A DNA stretch of 64,000 bases from NCBI GenBank assembly GCA_947359465.1, contig OX375880.1, positions 24,938,714 to 25,002,713 on the forward strand. The letters run 5' to 3'. Below, one piece after another: positions 37,701 to 50,562 of this stretch. Below the pieces are notes generated by a model. The model ran no database searches. It saw nothing but the letters and a program-made list of their open reading frames with translations, and was not told where the DNA came from. A program made the position numbers and the translations under genes. This stretch comes from Metellina segmentata. Lineage: Eukaryota > Arthropoda > Arachnida > Araneae > Tetragnathidae. Numbering within the stretch: position 1 is the stretch's first letter; each line of letters begins with the position of its first letter.

Positions 37701-40700
37701 GAATGAAAAGGTATTTGACTGAGATGTGGGGAGAGTGTTTTGTGTGAAGTATTCCCATTGAAATTAACGTGCTGCCGAGCGAGGTGGGAGGGAGCGTTGT
37801 AATTTCAAAGCTCCCTATCCAAGTTCTCAGGCGATGTAATTTCTAAGGGAATGAAAATGTATTTGACTGAGATGTGGGGAGAGTGTTTTGTGTGAAGTAT
37901 TCCCATAGAAATTAACGTGCTGCCGAACGAGGTGGGAGGGACCGCTGTAATTTCAAGCTCCCAATCCAAGTTCTCATGCGATGTAATTTCTAAGGGAATG
38001 AAAATGTATTTGACTGAGATGTGGGGAGAGTGTTTTGTGTGAAGTATTCCCATAGAAATTTACGTGCTGCCGAGCGAGGTGGGAGGGACCGTTGTAATTT
38101 CAAAGCTCCCAATCCAAGTTCTCAGGCGATGCAATTTCTAAGGGAATGAAAAGGTATTTGACTGAGATGTGGGGAGAGTGTTTTGTGTGAAGTATTCCCA
38201 TAGAAATTAACGTGCTGCCGAGCGAGGTGGGAGGGAGCGTTGTAATTTCAAAGCTCCCAATCCAAGTTCTCAGGCGATGTAATTTCTAAGGGAATGAAAA
38301 TGTATTTGACTGAGATGTGGGGAGAGTGTTTTGTGTGAAGTATTCCCATAGAAATTAACGTGCTGCCGAGCGAGGTGGGAGGCAGCGTTGTAATTTCAAA
38401 GCTCCCTATCCAAGTTCTCAGGCGATGTAATTTCTAAGGGAATGAAAAGGTATTTGACTGAGATGTGGGGAGAGTGTTTTGTGTGAAGTATTCCCATTGA
38501 AATTAACGTGCTGCCGAGCGAGGTGGGAGGGAGCGTTGTAATTTCAAAGCTCCCTATCCAAGTTCTCAGGCGATGTAATTTCTAAGGGAATGAAAAGGTA
38601 TTTGACTGAGATGTGGGTAGAGTGTTTTGTGTGAAGTATTCCCATAGAAATTAACGTGCTGCCGAGCGAGGTTGGAGGGACCGTTGTAATTTCAAAGCTC
38701 CCAATCCAAGTTCTCAGGCTATGTAATTTCTAAGGGAATGAAAAGGTATTTGACTGAGATGTGGGGAGAGTGTTTTGTGTGAAGTATTCCCATAGAAATT
38801 AACGTGCTGCCGAGCGAGATGGGAGGGACCGTTGTAATTACAAAGCTCCCAATCCAAGTTCTCAGGCGATGTAATTTCTAAGGGAATGAAAATGTATTTG
38901 ACTGAGATGTGGGGAGAGTGTTTTGTGTGAAGTATTCCCATAGAAATTAACGTGCTGCCGAACGAGGTGGGAGGGACCGCTGTAATTTCAAAGCTCCCAA
39001 TCCAAGTTCTCATGCGATGTAATTTCTAAGGGAATGAAAATGTATTTGACTGAGATGTGGGGAAAGTGTTTTGTGTGAAGTATTCCCATAGAAATTTACG
39101 TGCTGCCGAGCGAGGTGGGAGGGACCGTTGTAATTTCAAAGCTCCCAATCCAAGTTCTCAGGCGATGTAATTTCTAAGGGAATGAAAAGGTATTTGACTG
39201 AGATGTGGGGAGAGTGTTTTGTGTGAAGTATTCCCATAGAAATTAACGTGCTGCCGAGCGAGGTGGGAGATAGCGTTGTAATTTCAAAGCTCCCAATCCA
39301 AGTTCTCAGGCGATGTAATTTCTAAGGGAATGAAAATGTATTTGACTGAGATGTGGGGAGAGTGTTTTGTGTAAAGTATTCCCATAGAAATTAACGTGCT
39401 GCCGAGCGAGGTGGGAGGCAGCGTTGTAATTTCAAAGCTCCCTATCCAAGTTCTCAGGCGATGTAATTTCTAAGGGAATGAAAAGGTATTTGACTGAGAT
39501 GTGGGGAGAGTGTTTTGTGTGAAGTATTCCCATTGAAATTAACGTGCTGCCGAGCGAGGTGGGAGGGAGCGTTGTAATTTCAAAGCTCCCTATCCAAGTT
39601 CTCAGGCGATGTAATTTCTAAGGGAATGAAAAGGTATTTGACTGAGATGTGGGTAGAGTGTTTTGTGTGAAGTATTCCCATAGAAATTAACGTGCTGCCG
39701 AGCGAGGTTGGAGGGACCGTTGTAATTTCAAAGCTCCCAATCCAAGTTCTCAGGCTATGTAATTTCTAAGGGAATGAAAAGGTATTTGACTGAGATGTGG
39801 GGAGAGTGTTTTGTGTGAAGTATTCCCATAGAAATTAACGTGCTGCCGAGCGAGATGGGAGGGACCGTTGTAATTACAAAGCTCCCAATCCAAGTTCTCA
39901 GGCGATGTAATTTCTAAGGGAATGAAAATGTATTTGACTGAGATGTGGGGAGAGTGTTTTGTGTGAAGTATTCCCATAGAAATTAACGTGCTGCCGAACG
40001 AGGTGGGAGGGACCGCTGTAATTTCAAGCTCCCAATCCAAGTTCTCATGCGATGTAATTTCTAAGGGAATGAAAATGTATTTGACTGAGATGTGGGGAGA
40101 GTGTTTTGTGTGAAGTATTCCCATAGAAATTTACGTGCTGCCGAGCGAGGTGGGAGGGACCGTTGTAATTTCAAAGCTCCCAATCCAAGTTCTCAGGCGA
40201 TGCAATTTCTAAGGGAATGAAAAGGTATTTGACTGAGATGTGGGGAGAGTGTTTTGTGTGAAGTATTCCCATAGAAATTAACGTGCTGCCGAGCGAGGTG
40301 GGAGGGAGCGTTGTAATTTCAAAGCTCCCAATCCAAGTTCTCAGGCGATGTAATTTCTAAGGGAATGAAAATGTATTTGACTGAGATGTGGGGAGAGTGT
40401 TTTGTGTGAAGTATTCCCATAGAAATTAACGTGCTGCCGAGCGAGGTGGGAGGCAGCGTTGTAATTTCAAAGCTCCCTATCCAAGTTCTCAGGCGATGTA
40501 ATTTCTAAGGGAATGAAAAGGTATTTGACTGAGATGTGGGGAGAGTGTTTTGTGTGAAGTATTCCCATTGAAATTAACGTGCTGCCGAGCGAGGTGGGAG
40601 GGAGCGTTGTAATTTCAAAGCTCCCTATCCAAGTTCTCAGGCGATGTAATTTCTAAGGGAATGAAAAGGTATTTGACTGAGATGTGGGTAGAGTGTTTTG

Positions 40701-40870
40701 TGTGAAGTATTCCCATAGAAATTAACGTGCTGCCGAGCGAGGTTGGAGGGACCGTTGTAATTTCAAAGCTCCCAATCCAAGTTCTCAGGCTATGTAATTT
40801 CTAAGGGAATGAAAAGGTATTTGACTGAGATGTGGGGAGAGTGTTTTGTGTGAAGTATTCCCATAGAAAT
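37700..40870 (+). repeat. Seven-monomer HOR (about 1036 bp), three copies of two alternating types
   Basis: The GGCAGCG unit recurs at 38381, 39417 and 40452, and AATTTACGTG at about 38058, 39093 and 40130. Copies around 38.0 and 40.1 kb carry the one-base loss AATTTCAAGCTCCC and CAGGCGATGCAATT; the copy around 39.1 kb instead has GGGGAAAGTG and GGGAGATAGCG like the block at 37.3 kb. Neighbouring copies are therefore less alike than copies two units apart, which means a higher level of order above the 7-mer. Confidence 0.85.
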
Positions 40871-41715
40871 TAACGTGCTGCCGAGCGAGGTGGGAGGGAC
40901 CGTTGTAATTTCAAAGCTCCCAATTCAAGTTCTCAGTTGATGTAATTTCTAAGGGAATGCAAAGGTATTTGACTGAGATGTGGGGAGAGTGTTTTGTGTG
41001 AAGTATTCCCATAGAAATTAACGTGCTGCCGAGCGAGGTGGGACGAAGCGTTGTAATTTCAAAGCTCCCAATCCAAGTTCTCAGGCGATGTAATTTCTAA
41101 GGGAATGAAAATGTATTTGACTGAGATGTGGGGAGAGTGTTTTGTGTGAAGTATTCCCATAGAAAAAACGTGCTGCCGAGCGAGGTGGGAGGCAGCGTTG
41201 TAATTTCAAAGCTCCCTATCCAAGTTCTCAGGCGATGTAATTTCTAAGGGAATGAAAAGGTATTTGACTGAGATGTGGGGAGAGTGTTTTGTGTGAAGTA
41301 TTCCCATTGAAATTAACGTGCTGCCGAGCAAGGTGGGAGGGACCGTTGTAATTTCAAAGCTCCCAATCCAAGTTCTCAGGCGATGTAATTTCTAAGGGAA
41401 TGAAAATGTATTTGACTGAGATGTGGGGAGAGTGTTTTGTGTGAAGTATTCCCATAGAAATTAACGTGCTGCCGAGCGAGGTGGGAGGGAACGTTGCAAT
41501 TTCAAAGCTCCCAATCCAAGTTATCAGGCGATGTAATTTCTAAGGGAATGAAAATGTATTTGACTGAGATGTGGGGAGAGTGTTTTGTGTGAAGTATTCC
41601 CATAGAAATTAACGTGCTGCCGAGCGAGGTGGGAGGGAGCGTTGTAATTTCAAAGCTCCCAATCCAAGTTCTCAGGCGATGTAATTTCCAAGGGAATGAA
41701 AAGGTATTTGACTGA
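39660..41715 (+). repeat. Sixteen-monomer HOR (2366 bp), copy one
   Basis: About 2.06 kb is repeated at 42025-44081 with an offset of 2366 bp: GGCAGCG 40452 and 42818, CCCAATTCAAG near 40920 and 43287, GAAAAAACG 41162 and 43528. The match ends near 41715, where this copy has GTGGGGAGAG and copy two has GTGGGTAGAG. Confidence 0.87.
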
Positions 41716-42024
41716 GATGTGGGGAGAGTGTTTTGTGTGAAGTATTCCCATAGAAATTAACGTGCTGCCGAGCGAGGTGGGAGGGAGCGTTGTAATTTCA
41801 AAGCTCCCAATCCAAGTTCTCAGGCGATGTAATTTCTAAGGGAATGAAAATGTATTTGACTGAGATGTGGGGAGAGTGTTTTGTGTAAAGTATTCCCATA
41901 GAAATTAACGTGCTGCCGAGCGAGGTGGGAGGCAGCGTTGTAATTTCAAAGCTCCCTATCCAAGTTCTCAGGCGATGTAATTTCTAAGGGAATGAAAAGG
42001 TATTTGACTGAGATGTGGGGAGAG

Positions 42025-44081
42025 TGTTTTGTGTGAAGTATTCCCATAGAAATTAACGTGCTGCCGAGCGAGGTTGGAGGGACCGTTGTAATTTCAAAGC
42101 TCCCAATCCAAGTTCTCAGGCTATGTAATTTCTAAGGGAATGAAAAGGTATTTGACTGAGATGTGGGGAGAGTGTTTTGTGTGAAGTATTCCCATAGAAA
42201 TTAACGTGCTGCCGAGCGAGATGGGAGGGACCGTTGTAATTACAAAGCTCCCAATCCAAGTTCTCAGGCGATGTAATTTCTAAGGGAATGAAAATGTATT
42301 TGACTGAGATGTGGGGAGAGTGTTTTGTGTGAAGTATTCCCATAGAAATTAACGTGCTGCCGAACGAGGTGGGAGGGACCGCTGTAATTTCAAGCTCCCA
42401 ATCCAAGTTCTCATGCGATGTAATTTCTAAGGGAATGAAAATGTATTTGACTGAGATGTGGGGAGAGTGTTTTGTGTGAAGTATTCCCATAGAAATTTAC
42501 GTGCTGCCGAGCGAGGTGGGAGGGACCGTTGTAATTTCAAAGCTCCCAATCCAAGTTCTCAGGCGATGCAATTTCTAAGGGAATGAAAAGGTATTTGACT
42601 GAGATGTGGGGAGAGTGTTTTGTGTGAAGTATTCCCATAGAAATTAACGTGCTGCCGAGCGAGGTGGGAGGGAGCGTTGTAATTTCAAAGCTCCCAATCC
42701 AAGTTCTCAGGCGATGTAATTTCTAAGGGAATGAAAATGTATTTGACTGAGATGTGGGGAGAGTGTTTTGTGTGAAGTATTCCCATAGAAATTAACGTGC
42801 TGCCGAGCGAGGTGGGAGGCAGCGTTGTAATTTCAAAGCTCCCTATCCAAGTTCTCAGGCGATGTAATTTCTAAGGGAATGAAAAGGTATTTGACTGAGA
42901 TGTGGGGAGAGTGTTTTGTGTGAAGTATTCCCATTGAAATTAACGTGCTGCCGAGCGAGGTGGGAGGGAGCGTTGTAATTTCAAAGCTCCCTATCCAAGT
43001 TCTCAGGCGATGTAATTTCTAAGGGAATGAAAAGGTATTTGACTGAGATGTGGGTAGAGTGTTTTGTGTGAAGTATTCCCATAGAAATTAACGTGCTGCC
43101 GAGCGAGGTTGGAGGGACCGTTGTAATTTCAAAGCTCCCAATCCAAGTTCTCAGGCTATGTAATTTCTAAGGGAATGAAAAGGTATTTGACTGAGATGTG
43201 GGGAGAGTGTTTTGTGTGAAGTATTCCCATAGAAATTAACGTGCTGCCGAGCGAGGTGGGAGGGACCGTTGTAATTTCAAAGCTCCCAATTCAAGTTCTC
43301 AGTTGATGTAATTTCTAAGGGAATGCAAAGGTATTTGACTGAGATGTGGGGAGAGTGTTTTGTGTGAAGTATTCCCATAGAAATTAACGTGCTGCCGAGC
43401 GAGGTGGGACGAAGCGTTGTAATTTCAAAGCTCCCAATCCAAGTTCTCAGGCGATGTAATTTCTAAGGGAATGAAAATGTATTTGACTGAGATGTGGGGA
43501 GAGTGTTTTGTGTGAAGTATTCCCATAGAAAAAACGTGCTGCCGAGCGAGGTGGGAGGCAGCGTTGTAATTTCAAAGCTCCCTATCCAAGTTCTCAGGCG
43601 ATGTAATTTCTAAGGGAATGAAAAGGTATTTGACTGAGATGTGGGGAGAGTGTTTTGTGTGAAGTATTCCCATTGAAATTAACGTGCTGCCGAGCAAGGT
43701 GGGAGGGACCGTTGTAATTTCAAAGCTCCCAATCCAAGTTCTCAGGCGATGTAATTTCTAAGGGAATGAAAATGTATTTGACTGAGATGTGGGGAGAGTG
43801 TTTTGTGTGAAGTATTCCCATAGAAATTAACGTGCTGCCGAGCGAGGTGGGAGGGAACGTTGCAATTTCAAAGCTCCCAATCCAAGTTATCAGGCGATGT
43901 AATTTCTAAGGGAATGAAAATGTATTTGACTGAGATGTGGGGAGAGTGTTTTGTGTGAAGTATTCCCATAGAAATTAACGTGCTGCCGAGCGAGGTGGGA
44001 GGGAGCGTTGTAATTTCAAAGCTCCCAATCCAAGTTCTCAGGCGATGTAATTTCCAAGGGAATGAAAAGGTATTTGACTGA
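42025..44081 (+). repeat. Sixteen-monomer HOR (2366 bp), copy two
   Basis: The counterpart of 39660-41715. Its right part is also the first stretch of the 13-monomer HOR that follows, so the 16-mer and 13-mer duplications overlap. Confidence 0.87.
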
Positions 44082-45072
44082 GATGTGGGTAGAGTGTTTT
44101 GTGTGAAGTATTCCCATAGAAATTAACGTGCTGCCGAGCGAGGTTTGAGGGACCGTTGTAATTTCAAAGCTCCCAATTCAAGTTCTCAGGCGATGTAATT
44201 TCTAAGGGAATGAAAGGGTATTTGACTGAGATGTGGGGAGAGTGTTTTGTGTGAAGTATTCCCATAGAAATTAACGTGCTGCCGAGCGAGGTGGGAGGGA
44301 CCTTTGTAATTTCAAAGCTCCCAATCCAAGTTCTCAGGTGATGTAATTTCTAAGGGAATGCAAAGGTATTTGACTGAGATGTGGGGAGAGTGTTTTGTGT
44401 GAAGTATTCCCATAGAAATTAACGTGCTGCCGAGCGAGGTGGGAGGGAGCGTTGTAATTTCAAAGCTCCCTATCTAAGTTCTCAGGCGATGTAGTTTCTA
44501 AGGGAATGAAAATGTATATGACTGAGATGTGGGGAGAGTGTTTTGTGTGAAGTATTCCCATTGAAATTAACGTGCTGCCGAGCGAGGTGGGAGGGAGCGT
44601 TGTAATTTCAAAGCTCCCTATCCAAGTTCTCAGGCGATGTAATTTCTAAGGGAATGAAAAGGTATTTGACTGAGATGTGGGTAGAGTGTTTTGTGTGAAG
44701 TATTCCCATAGAAATTAACGTGCTGCCGAGCGAGATGGGAGGGACCGTTGTAATTACAAAGCTCCCAATCCAAGTTCTCAGGCGATGTAATTTCTAAGGG
44801 AATGAAAATGTATTTGACTGAGATGTGGGGAGAGTGTTTTGTGTGAAGTATTCCCATAGAAATTAACGTGCTGCCGAACGAGGTGGGAGGGACCGCTGTA
44901 ATTTCAAAGCTCCCAATCCAAGTTCTCATGCGATGTAATTTCTAAGGGAATGAAAATGTATTTGACTGAGATGTGGGGAGAGTGTTTTGTGTGAAGTATT
45001 CCCATAGAAATTTACGTGCTGCCGAGCGAGGTGGGAGGGACCGTTGTAATTTCAAAGCTCCCAATCCAAGTT
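43150..45072 (+). repeat. Thirteen-monomer HOR (1923 bp), copy 1
   Basis: Order of marked units: CAGGCTATG, CAATTCAAG with CAGTTGATG, CGAAGCG, GAAAAAACG (43528), GAGCAAGG, GGGAACGTTGC, TTATCAGG, TTCCAAGGG, GTTTGAGGG, GAAAGGG, CCTTTG, GTATATGAC, CATTGAAATT, GAGATGGG/AATTACAAAG, GCCGAACGAGG, CATGCGA, TTTACGTG. The same order follows 1923 bp downstream. Here and in copies 2 and 3 the GTGGGTAGAG unit runs straight into the GAGATGGG unit, so the GAGGTTGG/CAGGCTATG step present in other blocks has been lost in this HOR. Confidence 0.88.
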
Positions 45073-46995
45073 CTCAGGCTATGTAATTTCTAAGGGAATG
45101 AAAAGGTATTTGACTGAGATGTGGGGAGAGTGTTTTGTGTGAAGTATTCCCATAGAAATTAACGTGCTGCCGAGCGAGGTGGGAGGGACCGTTGTAATTT
45201 CAAAGCTCCCAATTCAAGTTCTCAGTTGATGTAATTTCTAAGGGAATGCAAAGGTATTTGACTGAGATGTGGGGAGAGTGTTTTGTGTGAAGTATTCCCA
45301 TAGAAATTAACGTGCTGCCGAGCGAGGTGGGACGAAGCGTTGTAATTTCAAAGCTCCCAATCCAAGTTCTCAGGCGATGTAATTTCTAAGGGAATGAAAA
45401 TGTATTTGACTGAGATGTGGGGAGAGTGTTTTGTGTGAAGTATTCCCATAGAAAAAACGTGCTGCCGAGCGAGGTGGGAGGCAGCGTTGTAATTTCAAAG
45501 CTCCCTATCCAAGTTCTCAGGCGATGTAATTTCTAAGGGAATGAAAAGGTATTTGACTGAGATGTGGGGAGAGTGTTTTGTGTGAAGTATTCCCATTGAA
45601 ATTAACGTGCTGCCGAGCAAGGTGGGAGGGACCGTTGTAATTTCAAAGCTCCCAATCCAAGTTCTCAGGCGATGTAATTTCTAAGGGAATGAAAATGTAT
45701 TTGACTGAGATGTGGGGAGAGTGTTTTGTGTGAAGTATTCCCATAGAAATTAACGTGCTGCCGAGCGAGGTGGGAGGGAACGTTGCAATTTCAAAGCTCC
45801 CAATCCAAGTTATCAGGCGATGTAATTTCTAAGGGAATGAAAATGTATTTGACTGAGATGTGGGGAGAGTGTTTTGTGTGAAGTATTCCCATAGAAATTA
45901 ACGTGCTGCCGAGCGAGGTGGGAGGGAGCGTTGTAATTTCAAAGCTCCCAATCCAAGTTCTCAGGCGATGTAATTTCCAAGGGAATGAAAAGGTATTTGA
46001 CTGAGATGTGGGTAGAGTGTTTTGTGTGAAGTATTCCCATAGAAATTAACGTGCTGCCGAGCGAGGTTTGAGGGACCGTTGTAATTTCAAAGCTCCCAAT
46101 TCAAGTTCTCAGGCGATGTAATTTCTAAGGGAATGAAAGGGTATTTGACTGAGATGTGGGGAGAGTGTTTTGTGTGAAGTATTCCCATAGAAATTAACGT
46201 GCTGCCGAGCGAGGTGGGAGGGACCTTTGTAATTTCAAAGCTCCCAATCCAAGTTCTCAGGTGATGTAATTTCTAAGGGAATGCAAAGGTATTTGACTGA
46301 GATGTGGGGAGAGTGTTTTGTGTGAAGTATTCCCATAGAAATTAACGTGCTGCCGAGCGAGGTGGGAGGGAGCGTTGTAATTTCAAAGCTCCCTATCTAA
46401 GTTCTCAGGCGATGTAGTTTCTAAGGGAATGAAAATGTATATGACTGAGATGTGGGGAGAGTGTTTTGTGTGAAGTATTCCCATTGAAATTAACGTGCTG
46501 CCGAGCGAGGTGGGAGGGAGCGTTGTAATTTCAAAGCTCCCTATCCAAGTTCTCAGGCGATGTAATTTCTAAGGGAATGAAAAGGTATTTGACTGAGATG
46601 TGGGTAGAGTGTTTTGTGTGAAGTATTCCCATAGAAATTAACGTGCTGCCGAGCGAGATGGGAGGGACCGTTGTAATTACAAAGCTCCCAATCCAAGTTC
46701 TCAGGCGATGTAATTTCTAAGGGAATGAAAATGTATTTGACTGAGATGTGGGGAGAGTGTTTTGTGTGAAGTATTCCCATAGAAATTAACGTGCTGCCGA
46801 ACGAGGTGGGAGGGACCGCTGTAATTTCAAAGCTCCCAATCCAAGTTCTCATGCGATGTAATTTCTAAGGGAATGAAAATGTATTTGACTGAGATGTGGG
46901 GAGAGTGTTTTGTGTGAAGTATTCCCATAGAAATTTACGTGCTGCCGAGCGAGGTGGGAGGGACCGTTGTAATTTCAAAGCTCCCAATCCAAGTT
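45073..46995 (+). repeat. Thirteen-monomer HOR (1923 bp), copy 2
   Basis: Nearly the same as copy 1, with the GAAAAAACG marker at 45451. It keeps the GGGAACGTTGC, TTCCAAGGG and GTTTGAGGG units between 45697 and 46200. Confidence 0.88.
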
Positions 46996-48917
46996 CTCAG
47001 GCGATGTAATTTCTAAGGGAATGAAAAGGTATTTGACTGAGATGTGGGGAGAGTGTTTTGTGTGAAGTATTACCATAGAAATTAACGTGCTGCCGAGCGA
47101 GGTGGGAGGGAGCGTTGTAATTTCAAAGCTCCCAATCCAAGTTCTCAGTTGATGTAATTTCTAAGGGAATGCAAAGGTATTTGACTGAGATGTGGGGAGA
47201 GTGTTTTGTGTGAAGTATTCCCATAGAAATTAACGTGCTGCCGAGCGAGGTGGGACGAAGCGTTGTAATTTCAAAGCTCCCAATCCAAGTTCTCAGGCGA
47301 TGTAATTTCTAAGGGAATGAAAATGTATTTGACTGAGATGTGGGGAGAGTGTTTTGTGTGAAGTATTCCCATAGAAAAAACGTGCTGCAGAGCGAGGTGG
47401 GAGGCAGCGTTGTAATTTCAAAGCTCCCTATCCAAGTTCTCAGGCGATGTAATTTCTAAGGGAATGAAAAGGTATTTGACTGAGATGTGGGGAGAGTGTT
47501 TTGTGTGAAGTATTCCCATTGAAATTAACGTGCTGCCGAGCAAGGTGGGAGGGACCGTTGTAATTTCAAAGCTCCCAATCCAAGTTCTCAGGCGATGTAA
47601 TTTCTAAGGGAATGAAAATGTATATGACTGAGATGTGGGGAGAGTGTTTTGTGTGAAGTATTCCCATAGAAATTAACGTGCTGCCGAGCGAGGTGGGTTT
47701 GACGTTGTAATTTCAAAGCTCCCAATCCAAGTTCTCAGGCGATGTAATTTCTAAGGGAATGAAAATGTATTTGACTGAGATGTGGGGAGAGTGTTTTGTG
47801 TGAAGTATTCCCATAGAAATTAACGTGCTGCCGAGCGAGGTGGGAGGGACCGTTGTAATTTCAAAGCTCCCAATCCAAGTTCTCATTAGATGTGATTTCT
47901 AAAGGAATGAAAATGTATTTGACTGAGATGTGGGGAGAGTGTTTTGTGTGAAGTATTCCCATAGAAATTAACGTGCTGCCGAGCGAGGTGGGAGGGACCG
48001 TTGTAATTTCAAAGCTCCCAATCCAAGTTCTCAGGCGATGTAATTTCTAAGGGAATGAAAAGGTATTTCACTGAGATGTGGGGAGAGTGTTTTGTGTGAA
48101 GTATTCCCATAGAAATTAACGTGCTGCCGAGCGAGGTGGGAGGGACCTTTGTAATTTCAAAGCTCCCAATCCAAGTTCTCAGGTGATGTAATTTCTAAGG
48201 GAATGCAAAGGTATTTGACTGAGATGTGGGGAGAGTGTTTTGTGTGAAGTATTCCCATAGAAATTAACGTGCTGCCGAGCGAGGTGGGAGGGAGCGTTGT
48301 AATTTCAAAGCTCCCTATCTAAGTTCTCAGGCGATGTAGTTTCTAAGGGAATGAAAATGTATATGACTGAGATGTGGGGAGAGTGTTTTGTGTGAAGTAT
48401 TCCCATTGAAATTAACGTGCTGCCGAGCGAGGTGGGAGGGAGCGTTGTAATTTCAAAGCTCCCTATCCAAGTTCTCAGGCGATGTAATTTCTAAGGGAAT
48501 GAAAAGGTATTTGACTGAGATGTGGGTAGAGTGTTTTGTGTGAAGTATTCCCATAGAAATTAACGTGCTGCCGAGCGAGATGGGAGGGACCGTTGTAATT
48601 ACAAAGCTCCCAATCCAAGTTCTCAGGCGATGTAATTTCTAAGGGAATGAAAATGTATTTGACTGAGATGTGGGGAGAGTGTTTTGTGTGAAGTATTCCC
48701 ATAGAAATTAACGTGCTGCCGAACGAGGTGGGAGGGACCGCTGTAATTTCAAAGCTCCCAATCCAAGTTCTCATGCGATGTAATTTCTAAGGGAATGAAA
48801 ATGTATTTGACTGAGATGTGGGGAGAGTGTTTTGTGTGAAGTATTCCCATAGAAATTTACGTGCTGCCGAGCGAGGTGGGAGGGACCGTTGTAATTTCAA
48901 AGCTCCCAATCCAAGTT
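46996..48917 (+). repeat. Thirteen-monomer HOR (1922 bp), copy 3, with replaced core
   Basis: The marker GAAAAAACG is at 47374, now followed by CTGCAGAGCG. From 47620 to about 48122 the units of copy 2 are replaced by GTATATGAC, GTTTGACGTTG, CATTAGATGTGATTTC and GTATTTCACTG units, yet the block length is unchanged to within one or two bases. Outside that core the copy follows copy 2. Private change: GTATTACCATAG near 47070. Confidence 0.87.
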
Positions 48918-50060
48918 CTCAGGCGATGTAATTTCTAAGGGAATGAAAAGGTATTTGACTGAGATGTGGGGAGAGTGTTTTGTGTGAAGTATTCCCATAG
49001 AAATTAACGTGCTGCCGAGCGAGGTGGGAGGGAGCGTTGTAATTTCAAAGCTCCCAATCCAAGTTCTCAGTTGATGTAATTTCTAAGGGAATGCAAAGGT
49101 ATTTGACTGAGATGTGGGGAGAGTGTTTTGTGTGAAGTATTCCCATAGAAATTAACGTGCTGCCGAGCGAGGTGGGACGAAGCGTTGTAATTTCAAAGCT
49201 CCCAATCCAAGTTCTCAGGCGATGTAATTTCTAAGGGAATGAAAATGTATTTGACTGAGATGTGGGGAGAGTGTTTTGTGTGAAGTATTCCCATAGAAAA
49301 AACGTGCTGCAGAGCGAGGTGGGAGGCAGCGTTGTAATTTCAAAGCTCCCTATCCAAGTTCTCAGGCGATGTAATTTCTAAGGGAATGAAAAGGTATTTG
49401 ACTGAGATGTGGGGAGAGTGTTTTGTGTGAAGTATTCCCATTGAAATTAACGTGCTGCCGAGCAAGGTGGGAGGGACCGTTGTAATTTCAAAGCTCCCAA
49501 TCCAAGTTCTCAGGCGATGTAATTTCTAAGGGAATGAAAATGTATATGACTGAGATGTGGGGAGAGTGTTTTGTGTGAAGTATTCCCATAGAAATTAACG
49601 TGCTGCCGAGCGAGGTGGGTTTGACGTTGTAATTTCAAAGCTCCCAATCCAAGTTCTCAGGCGATGTAATTTCTAAGGGAATGAAAATGTATTTGACTGA
49701 GATGTGGGGAGAGTGTTTTGTGTGAAGTATTCCCATAGAAATTAACGTGCTGCCGAGCGAGGTGGGAGGGACCGTTGTAATTTCAAAGCTCCCAATCCAA
49801 GTTCTCATTAGATGTGATTTCTAAAGGAATGAAAATGTATTTGACTGAGATGTGGGGAGAGTGTTTTGTGTGAAGTATTCCCATAGAAATTAACGTGCTG
49901 CCGAGCGAGGTGGGAGGGACCGTTGTAATTTCAAAGCTCCCAATCCAAGTTCTCAGGCGATGTAATTTCTAAGGGAATGAAAAGGTATTTCACTGAGATG
50001 TGGGGAGAGTGTTTTGTGTGAAGTATTCCCATAGAAATTAACGTGCTGCCGAGCGAGATG
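48918..50060 (+). repeat. Thirteen-monomer HOR, partial copy 4
   Basis: Shares the replaced core and CTGCAGAGCG (marker GAAAAAACG at 49296) with copy 3. It leaves the HOR near 50060, where a GAGATGGG unit stands in place of the CCTTTG unit expected 1922 bp after 48143. Confidence 0.82.
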
Positions 50061-50562
50061 GGAGGGACCGTTGTAATTTCAAAGCTCCCAATCCAAGTTC
50101 TCAGGCGATGTAATTTCTAAGGGAATGAAAATGTATTTGACTTAGATGTGGGGAGAGTGTTTTGTGTGAAGTATTCCCATAGAAATTAACGTGCTGCCGA
50201 ACGAGGTGGAAGGGACCGCTGTAATTTCAAAGCTCCCAATCCAAGTTCTCATGCGATGTAATTTCTAAGGGAATGAAAATGTATTTGACTGAGATGTGGG
50301 GAGAGTGTTTTGTGTGAAGTATTCCCATAGAAATTAACGTGCTGCCGAGCGAGGTGGGAGGGACCGTTGTAATTTCAAAGCTCCCAATCCAAGTTCTCAG
50401 GCGATGTAATTTCTAAGGGAATGAAAAGGTATTTGACTGAGATGTGGGGAGAGTGTTTTGTGTGAAGTATTCCCATAGAAATTAACGTGCTGCCGAGCGA
50501 GGTGGGAGGGAGCGTTGTAATTTCAAAGCTCCCAATCCAAGTTCTCAGGCGATGTAATTTCT

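Noticed and set aside
47380..49310. CTGCAG and AAGCTT sites created by single changes as functional motifs
   Set aside because: These occur in two (CTGCAG) and three (AAGCTT at 7063, 13713, 16370) units and are just useful lineage markers; nothing suggests a role.
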